Shown here piece by piece: positions 26,757 through 52,297 of a stretch of DNA of 64,000 nucleotides. The stretch comes from Protula sp. h YS-2021 (taxonomy: Eukaryota > Annelida > Polychaeta > Sabellida > Serpulidae): contig OX457031.1 in NCBI GenBank assembly GCA_949752745.1, forward strand, positions 4,986,354-5,050,353. Direction: 5' to 3'. A program made the position numbers and the translations under genes. Numbering within the stretch: the stretch's first letter is position 1; the number at the start of each line of letters is the position of its first letter. Under the pieces are notes generated by a model. The model worked only from the letters and a program-made list of their open reading frames with translations, made no database searches and had not been told where the DNA came from.

Positions 26757-28058
26757 TTTGTTGCAAAATCAAAGCTAGCCTGGTCTATGTGTATAATAAG
26801 AATTCCGCGTACTTTGCTCAGAGAGCAGCACAAATATGTTCATTTATCACACCTAAAGTGAATCATTTATGTAAGAAAAAACATTCCTTTATCAACCGTT
26901 TTTTTATTAACTTAGAGCAAGGTATTGTCTGCTAGTCCTCACTACGATGTCATTTAAATGTCTGTTTCTGTGCCACAAAAATCCATGGAAAATGTTCTGG
27001 AAAGTCCGTCTTCGTCTAAAACTGCCGTCGAAGGAAAAGAATCGATGTTTTAAAAAATCGGCTTTTGGATAATATTTGCGCCAGTTTAATGCATACTGTA
27101 AAATAGTAAAAACGTAATTACTTTAGCTTCACCAAAATTCACAACATTCCAAAGAAAGCTATAGAACAAGACATAACGAAATTGTGTCATCGTCAGTATT
27201 TCCATCATTTTTGAACAAATCGCCAAGAAATGTAATGATCAGTCAGCAGTTTTGTTTTTTGTTTTCATACAAAATTAGAAGACATTTCTATAAAGGGCCT
27301 TGAAGCAGATACAATGTTTTGCCAATTTCTGGAGAACTGCCAAAACAAAATAAGACATAAAGAAATCTAGGTCTTTCGCCTTAATCCAAAATTTCAAAAC
27401 ATCTCAAAGTGTCGGTAGCCCCGACTTCAAACATAATAAAAATTATTTTCTCCTATGTTTCCGCCTTTGTTGAAGCTAAATTCACTCAGAAATAACGTTT
27501 GGATTTAAATTTTAGTAGAACATACGTTTTCCGAAAATTCGTTTTTTTGTTCAATGTCTTTGCCGAATTTCCCAAAAATGCCAATTTAATAAAACAGACA
27601 GTTAAAATAAAACCAAAGATGGAGATACGATTTGATAACCTAAACACATATACTTGCATGCTTTTACCGGTTAAAAATCAAGTAACTAAAGTCTTGACTT
27701 GAACGTCTTGCTAAATAATAAAACTATGATAAATTACAGTAATTCACTTCATTTTATATCCGTAAATAACGTTATTTTAATAAAAATTATACATCCGCAA
27801 GCGCCATTTTATAGCCAACACCACAATGAAGAGGGACGAATTATAGCGCAGTGTACCTGTCAAGGCAACATGTGTAAGGCTTATAGTACAGCCTACTGAT
27901 AAAAAGTCGATTTATTCATGCTTTCAGCAGCAAAACCGATTTATCGTCTCAGTTAATGTGATTCCATTATTTGGAGCTGGTGCGTGAGACTTATTGTCCA
28001 CTTGACGTTATGTACATACGCTTCGAAAATACAGCACTGCATGAAAGAGCGAGAACGG
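26757..28058. other. upstream flank of the membrane-protein gene, no gene seen
   Basis: This AT-rich stretch should contain the promoter of the divergent minus-strand gene, but no specific element can be named. No exon is supported. Confidence 0.4.
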
Positions 28059-28140
28059 AATCGCGGCGAAGACACAGAGAGACAGAGACAAAGAAAAAGA
28101 AAGACAGAAAGAAAGAAAGAAAGATATATATAAATTGAGG

Positions 28141-28212
<72 letters not shown>

Positions 28213-28271
28213 GAGATTCAGATGGATATAATAGTGAGAGAAGGGAGGAAACAGAGACAGAGACAAAGGCA

Positions 28272-28333
<62 letters not shown>

Positions 28334-28464
28334 GTGGGCAGGGGAGGGAGGGAGGGAGGGAGAGGGAGAGAGATAGAGAGAGACAGAGAGATGGGAGGAG
28401 TGGGGGGAAAAATGGGAGGGGGAATGAGAGAGATGGAAGATGGAAATGACTGAAACCGAGAGAG

Positions 28465-28513
<49 letters not shown>

Positions 28514-28667
28514 CAGAGAGAGACAGAGAGAGAGAAAGAAAGAAAGAAAGAGGGAGAGAGACAGGAGAGAGAGGGAGAGACAGAGGAAGAAAAAAATGAA
28601 AGAGAACAATCGAAAGAATGAAAGGGAGGGAGCGGAGAGGGAGAGATAGAGAGACAGAATGAATTAG

Positions 28668-28716
<49 letters not shown>

Positions 28717-28725
28717 TAGCGGTGT
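28059..28725. repeat. purine-rich (GA)n / (GAGACA)n tract
   Basis: About 660 bases of almost pure A/G on the plus strand are made of several (GA)n runs joined by GGGAGG, GAGACA and GAAA variants. ORFs of Arg-Glu or Ser-Leu repeats on either strand are artefacts. Confidence 0.95.
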
Positions 28726-30203
28726 TAAGGGTGAAGGAGATTGGCCGATGAGGAGAAATAGAAGCTAAATATCCATCTAGCTTATTTTATATAAATGCTT
28801 CTTTTAAAATAGAGTGACAAGTGTTGTGTGTAGAAATCCATATAAGGCAGCTGGCATAATGGAAGTCGTTTTTGTTTGAAATGTATGAATACACTGGCAT
28901 TAGAAAAAGAATTTGAATGCCCGCCAATACATGTCGCATTGTATGATGTGTAGTTTTTTTTTGCATTTCTTTCTTTTTTTTGTGAGATTAGTATTTAATT
29001 TCTAACTTTTGACAACTGCTTAATAACTTAAAAAACCATTATTTGACGCAATAAAATCAATGCTTTTGAATAGACGATTACGATAACAATGACAAGCATA
29101 TTGAAAACGCAGAGATGCCATTCACATTGCAGAGGAAATTCCGTGGGTAACACAATCTGCTTTGACACATCCAAAAAATGACTCGATATTCCGAACAGGT
29201 TTTGTTAGTTCTCACTTTTCAAATTCGTTTTCATTATAAAGAAATCTCAATAAACCAGACACCTTGGCTTTGGACCCCCGGGTTTGTACCAAGTACAAAC
29301 CCCACGTTACGTGAACATAGCATAGAAGACACTTTTTATAGGACCCTGCAATCTGTGTCCATTATACTTGTATTTGTGTGCCTATGCGTTGTACTGGTAT
29401 CTGTATATCTATGTGTTGTACTAGTATTTGTGCAACATACATGCATCGTATCAAAACTTATTTTAAGCTATCAGCACTCAGCGATATTTCTCGGATACGG
29501 CAAAAATCTCGAAGGCCTTTTAAGCTGCTTAAACGGGGTAGATTTCTTACTGAGCTTATCATCTAATGGGGCTTTCGGTCCATAATTCAAGTCACGTTTG
29601 AAATACAATGTGATAAGTGTGGAAAATGAGACACACTTATACCCGACACCGCGACAAATTCGCGAAGTTCTGTTTTTGTCCTTTTTTAACTTATCATGAC
29701 ATGACACACTGCCTCGCAGGAAGCAATCCTTTCACCAGTCAAATCATTGTGAATTAGTTCATTGTATATCTTTTTACAAAGGCAGGTCGTACTTATAAAA
29801 AGTGCTGTCAAAAAGCATGATGTTCAATTAATATCGGATTTCTTTTGATTCTGTTAAATAGTTTGCAAAAACAACTAGTGCGTGTGATTTATGAGCTAGA
29901 CAAAGTCATGCATATACTAGTTGAAATTCAAAACTGCATAACAAAAAAAAGCCACTCCTGAGATATGCATTGGTGGCCACAGTTACATTGGCAGTCACAT
30001 TTGTTAATACAACAAAAGCTGAATATTTATGACATCAAGGCAGAAAGAATGGGACGAAAGAGAGGTGGCATTGTACGAGGCAGAAAGTACGATTTGAACC
30101 CCCTCCCTCTGGAGCCATTAAGTTGATTGCAAGAAAATTTGAGGTACACTTTATTAGGTCGATGTAGATGCAGTGAAAGAAAGGTGCCTACAGAACCTAC
30201 AGG
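28726..30203. other. intergenic, no gene seen
   Basis: No supported coding sequence. A perfect 10-bp inverted repeat with a 3-base loop (GGGTTTGTAC-CAA-GTACAAACCC) lies at 29280-29302. Confidence 0.45.
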
Positions 30204-30290
30204 AATTAGAATGTAGCGGTAGGATATAGAACAATTAGAATGTAGAGTCAGATCATGAAGCAATTAGAATGTAACGGCAGGACGGAAAGC
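30204..30290. repeat. 29-bp tandem repeat, three copies
   Basis: 'aattagaatgta' begins units at 30204, 30233 and 30262; the rest of each unit ('gcggtaggatatagaac' and variants) is diverged. Confidence 0.75.
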
Positions 30291-30477
30291 ATGTTCAGAG
30301 ATTCTAAAGCAACACCATTGCGAAGGTATTGGACAATATTACTCCAGCCCTACCCCCTACCATCCCCACACAGCAGATTCTTGCTGATTCCGTAATTATG
30401 TTCATTTCAATGTTCTTTGGGTACTATTTCCGTTACCACATAATTCGGTGGAAATAATTTAAATTATGACACAAATC

Positions 30478-31028
30478 AGTTAAAATCAGTGTAGATTAGT
30501 TAAATCACAGTTTAATTCAGTGAAGTCACAGTGTACAACAGCTTAGTCACAGTGTAAATCAGCGAAATCACAGTGTAGGCCGCCAGTTGAATCACGAGGT
30601 AAATCAGTGAAATTTCGGTGTAGACAAGTTAAATTACAATGTAAACCACTGAAATCACACTGTAGAGCAGTTGAATCACGGTGTAATTTAGTGAAATCAC
30701 AGTGCACTCAAGTTAAATCAGAGTGTAACTCAGTGCAATCAAAGTATATACCAGTTATATCACAGTGAAAATCAGTGAAATCACACTATAGACTAGTTAA
30801 ATCATTATTATGAATGAAAGAAGTCCCATTTTAGACTAGTTAAATTAAAGTCCAAATCAATGAAATCACAGTGTACGCAAGTTAAATCAGAGTGGAAATA
30901 AGTGAAATCACAGTATAGACATGTTAACTCACAGTGGAAATAAATGAAATCACAGAGTAGACCAGTTAAATCGCACTGTAAATCAGTGAAATCACAGTGT
31001 AGACCAGTTAAGTCACGAAGTAAATCAC
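30478..31028. repeat. 42-bp minisatellite built of two 21-bp halves, about 13 copies
   Basis: The halves read roughly 'cagttaaatcacagtgtaaat' and 'cagtgaaatcacagtgtagac', alternating with many point changes. The minus-strand ORF (HCDFTDL-type repeats) follows from the repeat and is not a gene. Confidence 0.88.
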
Positions 31029-31719
31029 TGACTTTTTTCTGTTTCTCTTTATCCATGTAGCAGAAATGTCTGAAGCAAGGAGTATTGTGTCGTGGATTAA
31101 ATCGTTTGAAAAGAAGTGTGTCTCAAGATTCAATTACACCAATTGGATACTACAAATAAATCTTTCTTTAGGGCGGTTGGCTTTGCGTCCCGTTCTTAGT
31201 CAAAAACGGTTTTAATGATCATGGCGTTGGAGGCCAGAATTACGCACGATGCTGGATATATCATGATCTGAAGAGTGCTGCGATAAGGATTGTTGATAAT
31301 CACGTTGACTGGTTTAGTTGTTTGCAGAGGGAGATGTCAGTAGTTCTCTGGTTTAGTTGTCAGTGGGTGGCGCTGGATATATTCTTTATAATAGTTTGTT
31401 TCAGTGGGTTCGGGATTAGTATGACAGAAATATCTTAATTTTAGTCTCATCCTGGGATTTGGCGGTTTGAAAGCTTAGGAAATTTTGGTGACTGTAAGGG
31501 AAGAGCGCCCAGAGGAGGGGTGATTTAATGAAGGAAATGGTAGATTCGCTCTATAGATGGTAAAGAAAAAGTGGATTCAACTTTATGAAATAATGAATCT
31601 ATTTTCTCCAAAATCCCCCCTCCCGTCCCCTCAACCCCCATGATACTAAAAAAATCGCATTGACACGCCTAACAGAATCTTTTGAAAACATTTCCTACAA
31701 ATGTGTACACAAAAGTACA

Positions 31720-32290
31720 AAGAGAAGTGGGCGTGATTATCGAATGTGGCAAGTGGGCGTGGCGATCAAATGGTATAAGTGGGCGTGGTTATCGAATTTG
31801 GTAAGTGGGCTTGGTTATGGAATGTAGTAAGTGGGCGTGGATATGGAATGTGGTAAGTGGGTGTGGTTATCGAATGGTATAAGTGGGCGTGGTTATCGAA
31901 TTTGGTAAGTGGGCTTGGTTATGGAATGTAGTAAGTGGGCGTTGATATGGAATGTGGTAAGTGGGTGTGGTTATCGAATGGTATAAGTGGGTGTGGTTAT
32001 TGAATGTGGTGAGTGGGCGTGGTAATCGGAAGGCATAAATGAGTGTGGCTAGCGTATGATATAAGTGGGTCTGGTTATCGAATGTGGTGAGTGGGCGTGG
32101 TAATCAAATGGTATAAGTGAATGTGGTTAGCGAATGGTATAAGTGGGCGTGGTTATCGAATCTAGTAAGTGGGCGTGGTAATGGAATGGTATAAGTGAGT
32201 GTGGTTAGCGAATGGTATATGTGGGTGTGGTTATCAAAAGCGGTAAGTGGGAGTGGTTAGGGAATGTGGTAAGTGGGCCTGGATAGTACA
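31720..32290. repeat. 26-bp minisatellite, about 22 copies
   Basis: The unit is 'agtgggcgtggttatcgaat' followed by 'gtggta' or 'ggtata'. Outlying degenerate units occur at about 32425-32470 and again at 33530-33650. Confidence 0.9.
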
Positions 32291-32626
32291 AAAAGTGCCA
32301 AAGGTACACCGGTTACTGCGCGCAGGAACAAAGATTTTTGTTGTGGGGTTTCCAGGGCCTTTTGTGTCGTTTAAAAATGATTTTTGAGCAATAGTTTTCT
32401 TGGTCTGTTTTTTTTTTTGGCTCCGATAAATGGGTATAGCTAATGTGGTAAGTAGGTGTAGTTAGAAAATGCATAGATGCATGCCTTTCGTATAGAAACA
32501 GAAATCCGTATAGAGAAATCTGCTTTGTAAACGATTGCGGGGTTGGGAGTAGTAGGGGAAATTGTTGTATTCGATCAGTCGATAGTTATAAAAAATGTTC
32601 AATGAAATTTTTACGTGCATGACAAG

Positions 32627-32780
32627 TATCATTTCGAGTGTGCACCTCTGGCCAAGAATTTTACACCCCTGAAGCATATCATTTCATGTGTCTACCTCTG
32701 GCTGAGGACTTTACACCTCTGATGGGTATCATTTCGAGTATGCACCTCTGACTGGAGGCTTTTCATCTCTGATTCCTTAT
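32627..32780. repeat. 50-bp tandem repeat, three copies
   Basis: Units begin 'atcatttcgagtgtgcacct' near 32628, 32678 and 32728 and continue 'ctggctgaggactttacacctctgatgggt' with variation. Confidence 0.75.
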
Positions 32781-33529
32781 TCAAGTCTTCACCGCTGACT
32801 AGGTCTTTGACCTTCTGATACCTATGCTATACGTCACACTGGTTTTTCTTTGGTAGACAGCATATGTTGCCATCATCTCACTGTCACGTGTTGTGTTCAT
32901 TGCATTTGATAATTATTAATTAAACATATGATTTATAAGTGTGTAATGTAAATTTGTCATGTGCATATTCTTGCTAAGCTATAACTAAGTCAGGGCTCAA
33001 CGTTAAGTTATACAGCTAGCTGCCCATCGGGCACGTAGCTTCAAATTTTTACGTATCCAAGAAAAAAATTATACGAACATTTCCATGCATACATAAATCA
33101 GAACCTAGTATTAATCTGTATATTGTTTATAAGTGTACCGGAAAATCCAAACCTTTCCGTGCATGTATAAGTTAAGACCTCCCGTGAAATCTACATGTCA
33201 CGTCGGAAGCGTAGCCTGAGATGCTTACGTGTTGAACAATACATATATTTGACAGAAAAAAGTCATAATTACGTCTGATACATTGGCAGTGATGTTTTGT
33301 AGGCATATCGCAAGACCAAAATTTACTTCAGGAATTGGAATAAAAGCACGGCATTTTTGTTATTTAATATGAAAAAAGAATATGTTCAAATCCCACATGT
33401 TTGGTTCAAGTTTACATATTTCCCAGGCGTGCATGTCTCCGGATCGTTTTATCAAAGAAAGTACTTCAGAATATTTTATGTATCGCGAAGTTCACATACA
33501 TGCATCCATGCGGAAATGAACTGTGGTGT

Positions 33530-33650
33530 GGCTAGGGAATCTGGCAATTGGGCGTGATTAATGAATTCGGTAAGTGGGCTGATAAGCGAATGTGGTAAGT
33601 AGACCTGGATATCAAATGTTGTAAATGCACAAGTGGGAATGGTCAGTGAA
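33530..33650. repeat. outlying block of the 26-bp minisatellite
   Basis: Degenerate 'gtaagtgggctgataagcga' units match the array at 31720-32290 but lie about 1.2 kb away. Confidence 0.6.
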
Positions 33651-33779
33651 TGTCTAAATTAACGAGTTTAAGGGAAGGAAGAATGGAAGAATTAGGATAT
33701 ATTACATGGCAGACATTGCAACATGTATCGGAGGATGGCAAATTATCCCGGAGAATGCGGAGAATCATCTAACTTTGGC

Positions 33780-35830
33780 AAAAAATGTAACGAAGATCAA
33801 GAGGTTATTAAAAACTCGAGACGAGTTCCTTTACAAATGCACACTACAAAATTCTTAGTAAATCACTAGACATAAGAACAAGAAAATTTACCGAAAGATT
33901 GTAAGTAAAAAGCAAAGTCGCTTCGTCAAAGGGCATGACATAGGGGAAACATATGTCTGGTACAAGAAGTTATGGATAAATAACCAAAAACAGGGTTCAT
34001 TGCTTGGCTTGATTTGGCCATTTGATGAATGAGATTATATGCATAACGTTTTAGAAAAAATAATTGACACGTATTGTCCAACTTTGGTATCTGTCTGTTA
34101 CAGGAATATATTGAGTACTAAATTTTTAACAAAAAGTCGAGGTGTTAGTGAGGGATGCCACTTGTCAGCAACTTTATTTATATTGTGTGTTGAGCCATTG
34201 GTACAGTTTATTAAAACGAAGAACAAATTTCAGGTTTATGTTTGGTGACGTTGAGTACAAGTTCTCTCTGTTTGCAGACGACATAACTTGTTAACTAAAT
34301 GATATTAATTAACTTAATAGCTGATTTATAATTACATAGTGGTTCTGGAGATGTTCTGATTTGAGAGTACATATTACAATATCGGTTTTAATTTTTATAG
34401 ATCAATGGAGAGTAAAATCTAAAGAAGAAGATGAATAAACGACTATAGAAAGGAGCTTCAACATGATAGATATCGTAGTAGTGGTTGATGTTGAGCAACG
34501 TACCCAGGTTAATATTGTAGACAAAATAAAATAAAAAATAGCTTGACACCTAAACCTATTGAGTCACATATATCTCATGTTATTGGGGAAGGAAATAATT
34601 TTATATATTTTAAGCAAGATTACTTGTACGGATAATGATTTTCCAGAGCACCGTCTTTGATCGATAGGTTTAATTGGTCCCATAGACCAAATAAGATTAA
34701 ACATCTCACATTCCTGGCAAATTTGGTTGAGAGCTGCACTCATGGCACTCGTGCTCCGTATTTAGTTGTGATGAAAGAATCTTTGAGATTAGCTTGAATA
34801 TTTGGTTTATGGGATAAAACCATAGAAGTGCTATAAAACATAGTAAAAGGGAAAGATATCACAGCTTACAATGAATTTTGAATTGAAATTTTGATCTCAA
34901 ACATATATATTTTACTGAATTAGACAACCAAAACAAGTAGGGAGGTGTGTTGTAGAACAACAATGACATAGTAACAAATACCAAATCTGTATAGATAAGT
35001 AGTGACATATAAAAGGAATATTATAGATTAAAGAGTTGCTAGATAGTGACAGCAAGCTTTATCTTTGTCGAATCAAATTCAAATTGATAAAAGCGTAGGA
35101 ATACCGATAACAGCACATTTTTGACAGAAGCATGTGCAGTCGACTGTATTGGTACTTTATTTAAAATACAGGTTCCATATTACATGCAATGGAAGCTAAA
35201 TCTAACGACTAGTATCATGTTCTGATAAGGATAAAGAAAATAGTATAGCGTCACCTTTTGAGCGCAGGAATTACTGAATGAGGAGGCTCGTGTTTTTAAA
35301 GTATGCCTTTTTGTAAAAGACAACGAAAGAAACACAATTAATGGTTCTGCAGTCTAAACTAATCCGCAACATTATAGCTACAGATAGCAGAGAGATGGAA
35401 AAATTGTAGGATCAGATAATGTCAATTCTGTAGTATTCAAGATAATTTAATTCACTTTTTCTGGGACTGTAAATTCACTGGAGAAATAATCAACAGATGC
35501 CAAAGAGTGTTGAAGTTGCACTCGTTTGTGTGTCACAAGTGGGATTTTCTGCCCTGGAATAAAAACGTTTCATAAGATAATCTCTCAGTTTTAATAACTT
35601 ATGAGATTTATCATTTTCCTGTTCACAAACAACAGTTTTAGGAGATCAGCTTTATGTCCTGTGATAAGATACGGTATATTATAGATGCTAGAAAATGTTG
35701 TAACTGTAAATGTGAACAAATGGTGAAATTTTGCCAGATAAATGGGCTTTATTTGGTGTCTCCCCTTTGATGCAAGATAAGGAAACTTGCTTTTCTTCAA
35801 AAACATTGCAATTCTTCATCTGATATTCAT
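33780..35830 (+). mobile_element. decayed L1/Tx1-like LINE
   Basis: Fragments appear in the expected order on the plus strand. YKILSKSLDIRTRKFTERLV and QSRFVKGHDIGET (33835-33950) resemble the palm entry of LINE RT. GVSEGCHLSATLFILCVEPL (34140-34200) matches 'GVRQGCPLSPLLFILCVEPLA'. A Tyr-rich tail with IESHISHVIGEGNNFIYF (34555-34610), HFFWDCKFTGE (near 35450) and SVLITYEIYHFPVHKQQF (near 35590) matches the C-terminal zinc-ribbon/tail region of Tx1-like elements. Frame changes and stops are numerous, so it is inactive. Confidence 0.7.
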
Positions 35831-37860
35831 TGATTTTTTTCCTTTGCTAAAGCTGTCGCAGCTCTACAGGTTTGTATGTGTATAGTATATACATTGTAAA
35901 TATCTACGAATGGTACACACACACATAGCATATTTCAATATGGCTGTACTACTAAATAGAAATATATGAATTAATAATATCAGACATTACGTGATTCATA
36001 ATGAAGTTGTACATTTTATGATTGATTGCCAATTTACGAGATGAACCAGGGCTCGAAGGTTTTGTAATGCCTGTTTTGTTTGTTTTTCTTTATGTCTGAT
36101 ATTGACCTCTATAATATAACAGAGTCCAAACTGACTATATGTAGACAATTGGCCGCCAGTCCAGTTTTGTAGGAACGAGGAGCATGTGAGAATTGCTTTG
36201 ACCTACCAACATTAACATTCAAACATTTGTCTACAGAATATTTTGTGAGAGGGGTTGTGGAGAAGAGGGTCGGATCCACCCGCGATTCAGTGACATCGGA
36301 TAAAATTTGTGGTATTCAAAATATACAAGTTCAAGTGAATAAAACAAAAGCACTTGATGTATGTGCGCTTCTCGAGTCCTGAGCGCAACATTTGCCCTGC
36401 AGTGCTGTATTAAAAATGTGAGTTTCGATTTGACTGCGTGCATATAGTGGAAGGGCGGCCTGCATAAATCTTCCTCAGTTGGCAATTTATTTGGATATAT
36501 TCAACTGTGAAGTGATTGTATTAACAATACTTTGTTAGGGTGAGTTGAGATTCCCCATTGTGGATGTTGTTGAATCGGAGCACACAGTTGTTTCGACCTT
36601 TTCGCCAACATGCCTGTTTATTGCTGAACCAAAGGCATCGACGTCTGGAATTGACTAGTCACTTTAATATATGATGGGCTTCCATAGGGGCTTCCATGTA
36701 TAATTACAGGGATGGAGGCATTCTGTAATGTGTTATCATGCGTACTCAAAAACAAATAATTTTATTTTTTAAAGTTTAAGTTTAATTTATTATATTATAT
36801 CTTTTAAATTCGTTTATTAAAATTTATAAGGACACCCATAATTTAAAAGGACACCCATCGTTCAGGTGCCGTTGTAAAATGTCGTAGACACGCATGGTAA
36901 CCAATTTGCTCATGAGTGTTTTAGTTTTGTACATCTTTCTCTATTTCCATTAAAGCACGAAAGGGGTTTGGATTGCGGATGAGACAAGCATTTAGGATGC
37001 GTGTATGTTTGATGTGGTTGCTAAGTTATGGTAAACACGACTTGTAGCGCGTATCAAGTATTGACCGAAATGCCGAACGGAATAGTCATGTGATGCAATT
37101 TTTGTGTCGCGATATCTGTTCCGAGATTGTCTAAATATCGCGAGTTAAATTGGAATGTTTAAGATTTGTCCTCTGATTTAAGAAATCGTCTTCCCAGTAA
37201 ACATAGCGAAAAAGCAGGGGTATTGTGGCCAGCCACTATCTAGCATATACAGCAATGCTTTCTGGCAATCATACAAAAAGAATGAATGGGAGGGGGTTGT
37301 AGACGGTTAGTGTGACTAGCCGCGATCTACTTTATATAGCACTAGTATATAATAAACTAACAGGGGCGGTCGTAAGAGTTTTGGTTTCGGGTATACTTAT
37401 GTCAGTCCCTCAAATCGGACGACAGTTTCAAAACAAATATTTGCATTGCAACTTAGTACATCGATCCCTTGGATCTAATAGTTTCTTTACATGCCCTCCT
37501 TATTTATTCTGTTTTCTTGGCCGAAAAACAATGATACTCTTCAAAATGTTGCATAAGAAGCTATTCGGTGCAAAATAATTCCAGGCAGGTAGCTTCCCTG
37601 CCTACATTCCTCCTTCCAAACACACTTATACACATTAAAACTTTAACAAGTTTTAGTCTCTAGCCGTTACAACTGGCAAGACGAATGAGAGAGTGGTTTG
37701 GGTACAATGCTTTACTGCTTAATTGCTTATAGTATTTAACATGCAAGCAAAAGATACTTCTAGAAAAGTCCACCTATCATACTACAAATTGATGTATGAT
37801 AATTGAAATAAAATGTACTTAATAAGTGAAATAGAGTGATAAAGGGGTAAAGGGCACCGG
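35831..37860. other. intergenic, no gene seen
   Basis: No supported exon, RNA gene or element. Short ORFs here have no splice context or recognisable motif. Confidence 0.4.
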
Positions 37861-37979
37861 TGCAGGTTTTTGCTTTTGCATTTGCTGGAAGCGCTTGCTT
37901 GACCGCGGCTTGCTTGCATTTGTGAGGAGTTGCCTAGCAGCACTTGTTTATGTACTGTCCGACCTAATCCGCGAACGAC

Positions 37980-38030
37980 TCAGCGGCCAATCAGACTTCG
38001 GCCTGACACTCGCTACTCTGGCGGCTTACG
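37980..38030 (+). promoter_or_regulatory. candidate TPK1 promoter and non-coding first exon
   Basis: A locally GC-richer stretch has a CCAAT box on the plus strand (CGGCCAATCAG, 37984-37994) and then a strong donor-like sequence CTTACG|GTAAGC at 38030/38031. It lies 1.3 kb upstream of the first coding exon of TPK1. No TATA box was seen. The link to TPK1 is inference. Confidence 0.25.
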
Positions 38031-38649
38031 GTAAGCTCCATCTCGGTGTCTACTCAGTGTTTGTCTTATCTCTAGGGTGTTCCAATTTACGGGTTGGAGT
38101 GTTTTTGATAATAAACGAGTGTTTATCTATAAAATAATGATAATAAGCGAGTATTTATCTATAAGATAGATAATTAGCTATCAAATTAATAAAAATAGAA
38201 CACATGCTAGCATAACTACTCTTTAATCACAATATGCTAAAAACCTTATTTAAAAAAGTAAGAAAAGTTTTACGCACACACATCATTTCCCAACTATCTC
38301 TGACTTCCTAGTTAACTTTATTTAATTAATTCTAGCTTATCTTGTAATGACAGATATTTTGCTTCCTTGCGCTTTCCATGATTTCAATTTTATTGATAAT
38401 GATGAGACGTTTGCTCCTTAAATGCAAAGAAATGGAATTGCTCGTGAAACACTTAAATGAAATGAAATCAAGTTCATTTCAGTGGCTCAATGACAATTAA
38501 AATGCTGTTGGGAAGTGTTGATTAAAATTGGAAATGCACTTCTAAATAATAATAAAAGCTAAATAATAATAAAACCCCGTATTGCTATTTATTTCCCTGC
38601 TATCTTTCTATTCCACTAGGCCTTCTCTGTATTAACATGTTCTAACCCA

Positions 38650-39019
38650 AACGTCAGCTACAACCATCGAACCACTAAGACAGCAGAGTTATAATCACTT
38701 TACAAGCATCGAGATTCAATGACAGCATAGTTATAATTAGCATGAAGCTACTGCACTCACTAGGGTGGAAGATAGCGCGGAAAGGCAGAGTTGTAATCCC
38801 TTTGCAAGCGTCGAGACTCAATGACAGCAGGATTGTAATCCTTCTACAAGCATCGAACCTCAATGACAGCAGAGCTATAATCTCTTTCCAAGCATCGAAC
38901 CTCAATGACAGCAGATTTATAATCCCTTTAGAAGCATCGAGACTCAATGACAGCAGAGTTATAATCCCTTTACAAACATCGAATCACCATGACAGCAGAG
39001 TTATAATCCCTTTACTTGG
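38650..39019. repeat. 42-bp minisatellite containing an inverted TPK1 fragment
   Basis: The unit 'aagcatcgagactcaatgac' plus 'agcagagttataatcccttt(ac)' recurs about eight times. The array is interrupted at about 38737-38787 by a reverse-oriented copy of the exon 1/intron 1 junction of TPK1 (39404-39454). Confidence 0.85.
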
Positions 39020-39121
39020 GAATCACCAATTTTTGTATATTCAGCACATGTGTGCTTTGTTTGTTACAGGTCCGGTTATATTCGTGAATTTAAAATGGCT
39101 TTGGGACTGGTAAAAGTGACC

Positions 39122-39193
39122 CTTTGGTTCGATTTGCGGGGTGATCCGATTTGCAGGGTGGACTGATTTGCAGGGTGATTCGATTTGCAGGAT
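39122..39193. repeat. short tandem repeat of 'gatttgcagggtgattc'
   Basis: Four imperfect copies of about 17 bp lie just upstream of the first coding exon of TPK1. Confidence 0.75.
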
Positions 39194-39358
39194 TCCTTAA
39201 TAATAGAAATGAACGGAAGAATTTCGCTTCTGCTGAAACTGGCTCTGTTTGTGGATTGGTCCGATCACGGGGTTCTGGTATATATTTATGCAAAAGGTGT
39301 TCAAAGAATTGATTAAGTGGTTGATTTCAACTTTACAGGTTCGGCGTTCGAACGAGAT

Positions 39359-52297
<12,939 letters not shown>

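Noticed and set aside
28059..28725. Long Arg-Glu and Ser-Leu ORFs on both strands
   Set aside because: They are direct translations of (GA)n; low complexity explains the open frames.
37895..38137. 80-residue coding gene
   Set aside because: No family motif is visible. The local GC rise, CCAAT box and donor-like GTAAGC fit a promoter/first-exon region better than a protein gene.
39071..39111. Extra TPK1 exon (ttgttacag ... GACTG|GTAAAA)
   Set aside because: Splice-like ends exist, but the encoded residues do not match the TPK1 N-terminus. It may at most be an alternative 5' UTR exon.
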